Source of the DNA: Xanthomonas sp. XNM01
Lineage (GTDB): Bacteria > Pseudomonadota > Gammaproteobacteria > Xanthomonadales > Xanthomonadaceae
Assembly (NCBI RefSeq): GCF_014851915.1
Contig: NZ_JACVAP010000002.1
Span: forward strand, 620,001-684,000
Direction of reading: 5' to 3'
DNA length: 64,000 bases
This document shows positions 59,453 to 64,000 of this stretch, in pieces; position 1 is the first letter of the stretch; each line of letters starts with the position of its first letter. Below the pieces are notes generated by a model. It worked only from the letters and a program-made list of their open reading frames with translations, was not told where the DNA came from and ran no database searches. Position numbers and translations under genes: made by a program.

Positions 59453-59890
59453 TTAGCGGAAGTCGCGATGGCAGGACAGGCAGCTCTCCGAGACCTTGCC
59501 CTGCACGTCGGCGAGCGCGGCGCAGTCGGCCGGGGGCTGCGCCAGCGCGGCATCCAGCGCACCCCGCAGCGCGCTGGCGCTCGCCACGAAACGGGCATCG
59601 TCGCGCAGCGAGGGAAATGCGCCTTCCAGGTCGTTGGACATCGCGCGCAGCGACTGCAGACGGGGCAGCGCATCGCTGACCGTGCAGCGGTTGGTGTCGA
59701 TGGCCTTCTTCAGCTCGCCCTGCTGCCGGGCCATCACCTGCATCAGCGCATCGGGGAACGGATCGGTGCGCGCCTGCAGCGCGCGCAGCAGCATCACGGT
59801 GCACATCGCGCCGACGAAAAGACCGAGCAGGAACAGGAACAGGTAACGGCCTGCGGCGGAGGGGCGGGGTGTGCTGGGTTGGCTGGTCAT
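59453..59890 (-). CDS. Membrane-anchored cytochrome c'-like protein
   Basis: A 145-residue protein with an N-terminal anchor (YLFLFLLGLFVGAMCTVMLL), a helical domain, and a single C-terminal heme motif CLSCH at residues 138-142 (ESCLSCHRDFR). Placement of CxxCH near the C-terminus in a four-helix-like protein is typical of cytochrome c'. These bind NO or act as NO/oxidative stress proteins. The uncleaved anchor is unusual for class members. The start at 59890 is MTSQPSTPRP. Confidence 0.8.
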   Translation of the reverse strand: MTSQPSTPRPSAAGRYLFLFLLGLFVGAMCTVMLLRALQARTDPFPDALMQVMARQQGELKKAIDTNRCTVSDALPRLQSLRAMSNDLEGAFPSLRDDARFVASASALRGALDAALAQPPADCAALADVQGKVSESCLSCHRDFR

Positions 59891-60034
59891 CCGACGGGCT
59901 CGTGGAGGCAAACGGCCATGATAGCCGCCGCGCCTGTCCGGATCGCCCTGCGTGTTCCGTCATGGCGATGCCGACTGCGATGCACGGCGGCGAGAGCGCT
60001 GACCGCGGCGGGGCGCAGGTCCTAGAATGGGCGC

Positions 60035-60835
60035 ATGCAGGATTCCCTACTCGAACGTTTTGCCGGCATCGACCGGCTGTATGGACGCGGCGCGGTCGCG
60101 TGGCTGTCGCAGCGGCGCGTGGCGGTGGTCGGCCTGGGCGGCGTCGGCTCGTGGGTGGTCGAGGCGCTGGCGCGTTCGGCGGTCGGGCGGATCGACATGA
60201 TCGACGCCGACGACCTGTGCGTGTCCAACACCAACCGGCAGCTGCCCGCGATCGCCGGCCAGTACGGCCGCAACAAGGCCGAGGCGATGGCCGAGCGCGC
60301 CCGCGCGATCAACCCCGGCATCGATGCGCGCCCGGTGGCCTCGTTCCTGACCGGCAGCAACCTGGAGGACCTGCTCGGCGAGGGATACGACCTGGTCGTC
60401 GATGCCTTCGACAGTTTCCGCGCCAAGGTCGAGACCATCGCCTGGTGCCGGCGGCGCAAGCAGCCGATCATCTCGGTCGGCTCGGCCGGCGGCCGCACCG
60501 ATCCCACCCTGGTGCGGGTGCGCGACCTGTCGCGGACCGAGCACGACGCGATGCTCGCGCTGGTGCGCAAGAAGCTACGCGGCGAATTCAATTTCCCCAA
60601 GAGTGCCCAGCGCTACTTCGGCGTGCCGGCGATCTACTCGCTGGAAAACGTGAAGTATCCGCAGGCCGACGGCAGCGTCTGCGGCCTGCGCCCGCAGCTG
60701 GGCGGGGATGCGGCGCTGAAACTGGACTGCGGCATGGGCCTGGGGGCGGCCACGCACGTCACCGGCGCCTTCGCCTTCGTCGCATCGGGCAAGGCCCTGG
60801 AGATGTTGCTCAGGCACAGGCCGGCGGCCGGCTAG
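60035..60835 (+). CDS. tcdA: tRNA threonylcarbamoyladenosine dehydratase TcdA
   Basis: E1-like ATP-dependent enzyme that cyclises t6A37 to ct6A in tRNAs. The 266-residue protein has the ATP loop VAVVGLGGVGSWVVEALARSAVGRIDMIDADDLCVSNTNRQL, the E1 core VVDAFDSFRAKVE and a conserved cysteine region YPQADGSVCGLRPQLGGDAALKLDCG. FAFVASGKALEMLL is the usual C-terminal block. It is monocistronic and divergent from the cytochrome gene. Confidence 0.94.
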   Translation: MQDSLLERFAGIDRLYGRGAVAWLSQRRVAVVGLGGVGSWVVEALARSAVGRIDMIDADDLCVSNTNRQLPAIAGQYGRNKAEAMAERARAINPGIDARPVASFLTGSNLEDLLGEGYDLVVDAFDSFRAKVETIAWCRRRKQPIISVGSAGGRTDPTLVRVRDLSRTEHDAMLALVRKKLRGEFNFPKSAQRYFGVPAIYSLENVKYPQADGSVCGLRPQLGGDAALKLDCGMGLGAATHVTGAFAFVASGKALEMLLRHRPAAG

Positions 60836-60936
60836 GCAGGTTCCCACCTGGTGGCCGCAGTGCCCGGCGAGGCTGACTTGCCGATGGTTGAAGCCACGAT
60901 CGGCGCTGCGACGCCGTCCGGGCATCGCCGGTCCGG

Positions 60937-61710
60937 TCAACCGTCGCCGGTCAGCGCGAACAGGCGTGCAGCGTTGGCGCTGGTGACCGATGCGACATGG
61001 GCCGGGTCCTCGCCGCGCAGCGCCGCGACGGTCGCGAGAATCGTCCGCAGCCGCGCCGGCTCGTTGCGCTGGCCGCGGATGCCGGCATCGGGCTGGTCCG
61101 GCGCATCCGTCTCCAGCAGCAGGCATTCCAGCGGCATGTCCGCGACCAGGCGCCGCAACCGCTGCGCGCGTTCGTAGGTCAGCGGGCCGCCGAGGCCGAT
61201 CAGAAATCCCATGTCCCACAGCCGCCGGGCCTGGTCGGGGCTGCCGGAGAAACTGTGGACCACGCCGCGCAGGGGGGCGAAGCGGCGCAACGAGGCGAGC
61301 ACCGCATCGACCGCGCGGCGCGCGTGCACGATCACCGGCAGGGCGTGGTCGCGTGCAAGCCGCAGCTGGCCGTCGAAGATCCGCTGCTGGGTCGCCGGAT
61401 CCAGGCCTTCGACGAAGTAGTCGAGCCCGCATTCGCCGATGGCGACGGGCCGCTCGCGTTCGATCCAGCCCTGCAGCTCCTGCAGGTGGCGGTCCTCGTG
61501 CTCGGCCAGGAACAGCGGATGCAGGCCGTAGGCGGGATACAGCCCGGGCGTGGTCCGGCAGACCTCGCGCAGCCTGGGCCAGCTGGCGGCGGTCACCGCC
61601 GGGACGATCTGCCGGTGCACGCCGGCGGCGCGCGCGCGGGCGACCACCTCGGCGCGGTCTGCGTCGAATTCCGCCGCATCGAGATGGCAATGGCTGTCGA
61701 CCAGCTCCAT
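60937..61710 (-). CDS. tatD: TatD-family metal-dependent DNase
   Basis: TIM-barrel hydrolase of 257 residues. Metal ligands are visible as H-x-H in DSHCHLD, Glu in AIGECGLDYF, His in PVIVHARRA, His in GVVHSFSGS and Asp in LLETDAPDQP. Homologues are 3'-5' exonucleases linked to oxidative DNA repair or D-aminoacyl-tRNA metabolism. The start ATG at 61710 gives MELVDSHCHLD. It follows the small DUF6116-like gene in the same direction and ends close to the convergent tcdA. Confidence 0.92.
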   Translation of the reverse strand: MELVDSHCHLDAAEFDADRAEVVARARAAGVHRQIVPAVTAASWPRLREVCRTTPGLYPAYGLHPLFLAEHEDRHLQELQGWIERERPVAIGECGLDYFVEGLDPATQQRIFDGQLRLARDHALPVIVHARRAVDAVLASLRRFAPLRGVVHSFSGSPDQARRLWDMGFLIGLGGPLTYERAQRLRRLVADMPLECLLLETDAPDQPDAGIRGQRNEPARLRTILATVAALRGEDPAHVASVTSANAARLFALTGDG

Positions 61711-61715
61711 CGCGG

Positions 61716-61946
61716 TCAGCGATGCCGGCGTCCGGGCTGACGGGACAGCGCCGGCTCGGGATCCTTGCGCCGTTTCCAGCTGGCGAGCAGCAGGGTCCCC
61801 AGGCCGAGCGCGATCTCGTCCACCAGCGGGATCGGATCGGGCACCAGCACGCTGACCAGGAACACGAGGCCGGTCAGCTTGAACAGGGTGGGAAAGCGCA
61901 GGCGGCGCGCCCATTCCATGAAGGGCAGCAACAGCGGGCTGGGCAT
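61716..61946 (-). CDS. Small membrane protein, DUF6116-like
   Basis: A 76-residue protein, MPSPLLLPFMEWARRLRFPTLFKLTGLVFLVSVLVPDPIPLVDEIALGLGTLL, with two hydrophobic segments around a Pro-rich PDPIPLVDE turn, and a basic tail. Similar short proteins are common in Xanthomonadaceae and labelled DUF6116. It ends 5 bases before the tatD start, so they are probably co-transcribed. Function unknown. Confidence 0.75.
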   Translation of the reverse strand: MPSPLLLPFMEWARRLRFPTLFKLTGLVFLVSVLVPDPIPLVDEIALGLGTLLLASWKRRKDPEPALSRQPGRRHR

Positions 61947-62100
61947 GGTCGTGGTCCGCAGCGGGCGATGACGCAAGTATGGGGGCGCCATCGCGTCCGT
62001 TCATCGTGCCTTGGGGGTTTTCCGGGGTCCTGTTCAGCTTCTGCGTGATGCAATGCAGCCACCACCACCGCGGGATTGGCCCGCAAGCAAGGAGTCGGCC

Positions 62101-62898
62101 ATGAAGCAAGCGTCCACCATCCTGACCGCAGCGGGCGCGCTGCTCGTCGGCGGCATCGCCACCGCCGCCTACATGAACAACCGCGATGCCTCTCCGGATG
62201 GCAGCGCGCTGGTCGCCGGCGATGCGCGGCCCGGCGCGGACGCGCTGGCCGACAAGGAGCCGGCGATCGACTTCGCCGACGTGGTCAAGGTCGACGAGAT
62301 CACCGAGAAGGAAAAGCAGTACGCCACGGTGATCGGCAGCGACCCGGTGCGCGAGACCACCACCACCAGCGTGCCGCAGCAGGTCTGCCAGGACGTGGTC
62401 GTGCAGGAGCGCCTGCCCGAGCGCGACGGCAATGTCGGCGGCACCGTCGCCGGTGCGGTGATCGGCGGCCTGCTCGGCAACCAGGTCGGCGGCGGCAGCG
62501 GCAAGAAGGCGGCCACCGCGGCCGGCGCGATCGCTGGCGGCGTGATCGGCAACCAGGTCGACAAGCGCCACGTCGGTGGCCGCGTGGTGACCCGTACCGA
62601 GCAGCAGTGCCATACCGAGAACATCAGTTCCGAGTCCTCGCGCGTGACCGGCTACAACGTCACCTACCGCAACGCCGACGGCACCACCGGCACGATGCGC
62701 ATGGCCAGCAAGCCGGGCAACCGCGTGGCGCTGGGCAATGCGGACAAGGTCGTCGGTTACGACGTGACCTACCGTTACGAGGGCCAGGAAAGCACGGTCC
62801 GGATGGACCAGAAGCCGGAAAGCAGCCGGCTGCCGATGATCGACGGCCGGCTCGTCACGGCCACCACGGCGCCGTCCGCATCGGTCGAGCGCCAGTAA
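62101..62898 (+). CDS. Glycine-zipper 2TM-domain envelope protein
   Basis: A 265-residue protein with an N-terminal signal anchor (STILTAAGALLVGGIATAAYM). An acidic linker is followed by GNVGGTVAGAVIGGLLGNQVGGGSGKKAATAAGAIAGGVIGNQV (about 115-165), a classical glycine zipper. Flanking cysteines are in QQVCQDVV and QQCHTEN. The C-terminal part carries two related YNVTYRNADGTTGTMRM/YDVTYRYEGQESTVRM repeats. It resembles the Rickettsia 17-kDa antigen/SlyB group. Probably periplasmic; function unknown. Confidence 0.86.
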   Translation: MKQASTILTAAGALLVGGIATAAYMNNRDASPDGSALVAGDARPGADALADKEPAIDFADVVKVDEITEKEKQYATVIGSDPVRETTTTSVPQQVCQDVVVQERLPERDGNVGGTVAGAVIGGLLGNQVGGGSGKKAATAAGAIAGGVIGNQVDKRHVGGRVVTRTEQQCHTENISSESSRVTGYNVTYRNADGTTGTMRMASKPGNRVALGNADKVVGYDVTYRYEGQESTVRMDQKPESSRLPMIDGRLVTATTAPSASVERQ

Positions 62899-62930
62899 CG
62901 TCCGACCGGCACGCATGGCGTGACCGGACC

Positions 62931-62955
62931 GAAGGCCGGCCCTGTGCCGGCCTTC
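62931..62955 (+). terminator. Hairpin after the glycine-zipper gene
   Basis: GAAGGCCGGC, loop CCTGT, GCCGGCCTTC: a perfect 10-bp stem 33 bases after the stop codon. It has no U-tract, so efficiency is uncertain. Confidence 0.6.
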
Positions 62956-63050
62956 GCCGTATCCGGGGGTGGACATTTTGCCGCAGTGCGGATTGCGGTC
63001 CAGTGGGTGACGCTCGATACAATCGATCCACTCTCCTACCGGGTCCGGCA

Positions 63051-64000
63051 ATGGCACTTGCTCCGTACGATCTGTTCGATGTCCGTTCCCTGCTGACCGA
63101 CGACGAGCGCGCCGTCCAGGATGCCGTGGCCCGCTTCACCGATGAGCGCGTCCTGCCGCTGATCGGCGACGCGTTCGACCAGGCGCGCTTTCCGCATGAA
63201 CTGGTGCCCGAGATCGCCAGCCTCGGCCTGCTCGGCTCCTCGCTGCCGGAGGAGTACGGCTGCGCCGGCCTCAACGCGGTCAGCTACGGCCTGATCTGCC
63301 AGGAACTGGAGCGCGGCGATTCGGGCCTGCGCAGCTTCGTCAGCGTGCAGTCTTCGCTGTGCATGTATCCGATCTTCGCCTACGGCAGCGAGGAACAGCG
63401 CCGCCGCTGGCTGCCGGACATGGCCGCCGGCAAGGTCATCGGCTGTTTCGGCCTGACCGAGCCGCATGGCGGTTCCGACCCGGCCAACATGAAGACCCAT
63501 GCGCGCAGGGACGGTGGCGACTGGGTGATCAACGGCTCCAAGATGTGGATCACCAACGGCAACCTAGCGGACGTCGCGATCGTCTGGGCGCAGACCGAGG
63601 ACGGCATCCAGGGTTTCCTGGTCGAGAAGGGCACGCCCGGCTTCAGCGCGCAGGAAATCAAGCACAAGATGAGCCTGCGCGCATCGGTGACCTCGTCGCT
63701 GTTCTTCGACAACGTTCGCGTACCCGACAGCAGCCGCCTGCCCAACGTGAAGGGCTTGAAGGGCCCGCTGGGCTGCCTGACCCAGGCCCGCTACGGTATC
63801 ACCTGGGGCCCGGTCGGTGCGGCGATCGCCTGCCTGGACGAGGCGCTGAACTACTCCAAGGAACGCATCCTGTTCGGCCGGCCGGTCGCCGCGACCCAGA
63901 GCGCGCAGATCAAGCTGGCCGAGATGGCGAGGCGGATCACCCTGGCGCAGTTGCTGGTGGTCCAGCTTGGTCGCCTCAAGGATGCCGGCACGCTGCAGCC
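63051..64000 (+). CDS. gcdH: Glutaryl-CoA dehydrogenase-type acyl-CoA dehydrogenase (3' end outside window)
   Basis: FAD enzyme that oxidises and decarboxylates glutaryl-CoA to crotonyl-CoA in lysine/tryptophan breakdown. The visible 316 residues begin MALAPYDLFDVRSLLTDDERAVQDAVARFTDERVLP. They contain the FAD/substrate block GCFGLTEPHGGSDPANMKTHAR, INGSKMWITNG, and GCLTQARYGITWGPVGAAIACLDEALNYSKERILFGRPVAATQ, all close to GCDH rather than short-chain enzymes. The catalytic Glu near residue 370 is beyond base 64000. The reading frame is open to the edge. Confidence 0.88.
   Translation, partial: MALAPYDLFDVRSLLTDDERAVQDAVARFTDERVLPLIGDAFDQARFPHELVPEIASLGLLGSSLPEEYGCAGLNAVSYGLICQELERGDSGLRSFVSVQSSLCMYPIFAYGSEEQRRRWLPDMAAGKVIGCFGLTEPHGGSDPANMKTHARRDGGDWVINGSKMWITNGNLADVAIVWAQTEDGIQGFLVEKGTPGFSAQEIKHKMSLRASVTSSLFFDNVRVPDSSRLPNVKGLKGPLGCLTQARYGITWGPVGAAIACLDEALNYSKERILFGRPVAATQSAQIKLAEMARRITLAQLLVVQLGRLKDAGTLQ

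Overview
The window is high-GC DNA (roughly two-thirds G+C or more by eye), densely packed with conserved single-copy housekeeping genes. It looks like a chromosome segment of a gammaproteobacterium of the Xanthomonadaceae/Lysobacteraceae (Xanthomonas, Lysobacter, Luteimonas and relatives). The best evidence is the block dapB-carA-carB-greA-rpfE-recJ, which I recall from one flank of the Xanthomonas rpf cluster. Further support comes from the sucA-sucB-lpdA operon, a YtrA-type GntR/ABC operon and a PilH regulator. The genus cannot be fixed from the sequence alone. I see no prophage, insertion sequence, CRISPR array, rRNA or tRNA.

Layout. 1-8.9 kb: a 3'-truncated azurin gene with an Anr/FNR-like box, the heme exporter genes ccmA-ccmB, pbpC and cysK. 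A 760-base intergenic region follows, holding two inverted copies of a hairpin-rich repeat. Then come a peroxiredoxin, an Hsp20 gene with a possible RNA thermometer, a CbpA/DnaJ-type co-chaperone and pilH. 9-11.7 kb: an AcuI-type reductase, three 160-bp tandem repeats with REP-like palindromes, a LOG-family hydrolase and a small secreted protein. 11.7-17.5 kb: the 2-oxoglutarate dehydrogenase operon. 17.5-24.9 kb: a GNAT protein overlapping an L16 hydroxylase-like cupin gene, a DUF3060-like lipoprotein, a subclass B3 metallo-beta-lactamase coupled to a VOC protein, purB and fumC.

24.9-29.9 kb: a leftward operon of a small protein, a YtrA-type GntR repressor, an ABC ATPase, its permease and three envelope proteins. 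One of these carries eight GSGD repeats. A strong promoter overlapped by a dyad operator precedes the operon. 29.9-34.1 kb: glutathione peroxidase, an FKBP isomerase, slyX, a DUF2058 protein and a secreted amidohydrolase. 34.2-43.5 kb: dapB, carA (with a possible leader attenuator), a coupled periplasmic ORF, carB, greA, rpfE and recJ. 43.6-50.5 kb: a DUF1176 protein, a TPR-GGDEF diguanylate cyclase, a PAP2 phosphatase broken by two frameshifts, an acyltransferase and a divergent membrane LytTR regulator.

50.5-52 kb: an ECF41 sigma factor and its carboxymuconolactone-decarboxylase-like partner. Each is preceded by an exact TGTCACG-N16-CGTC promoter, so the regulon can be read from the sequence. 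52-64 kb: class I fumarase, a GST, a secreted protein, a sterol-desaturase-like protein, the chain DUF456-pldA-arsC, cspA, two glycine-zipper proteins, a membrane-anchored cytochrome c'-like protein, tcdA, tatD, a DUF6116-like protein and the 5' part of a glutaryl-CoA dehydrogenase gene.

The clearest self-contained systems are the ECF41 module and the YtrA/ABC/GSGD-repeat operon. The second has the least understood biology and is my best candidate for an undescribed envelope system.
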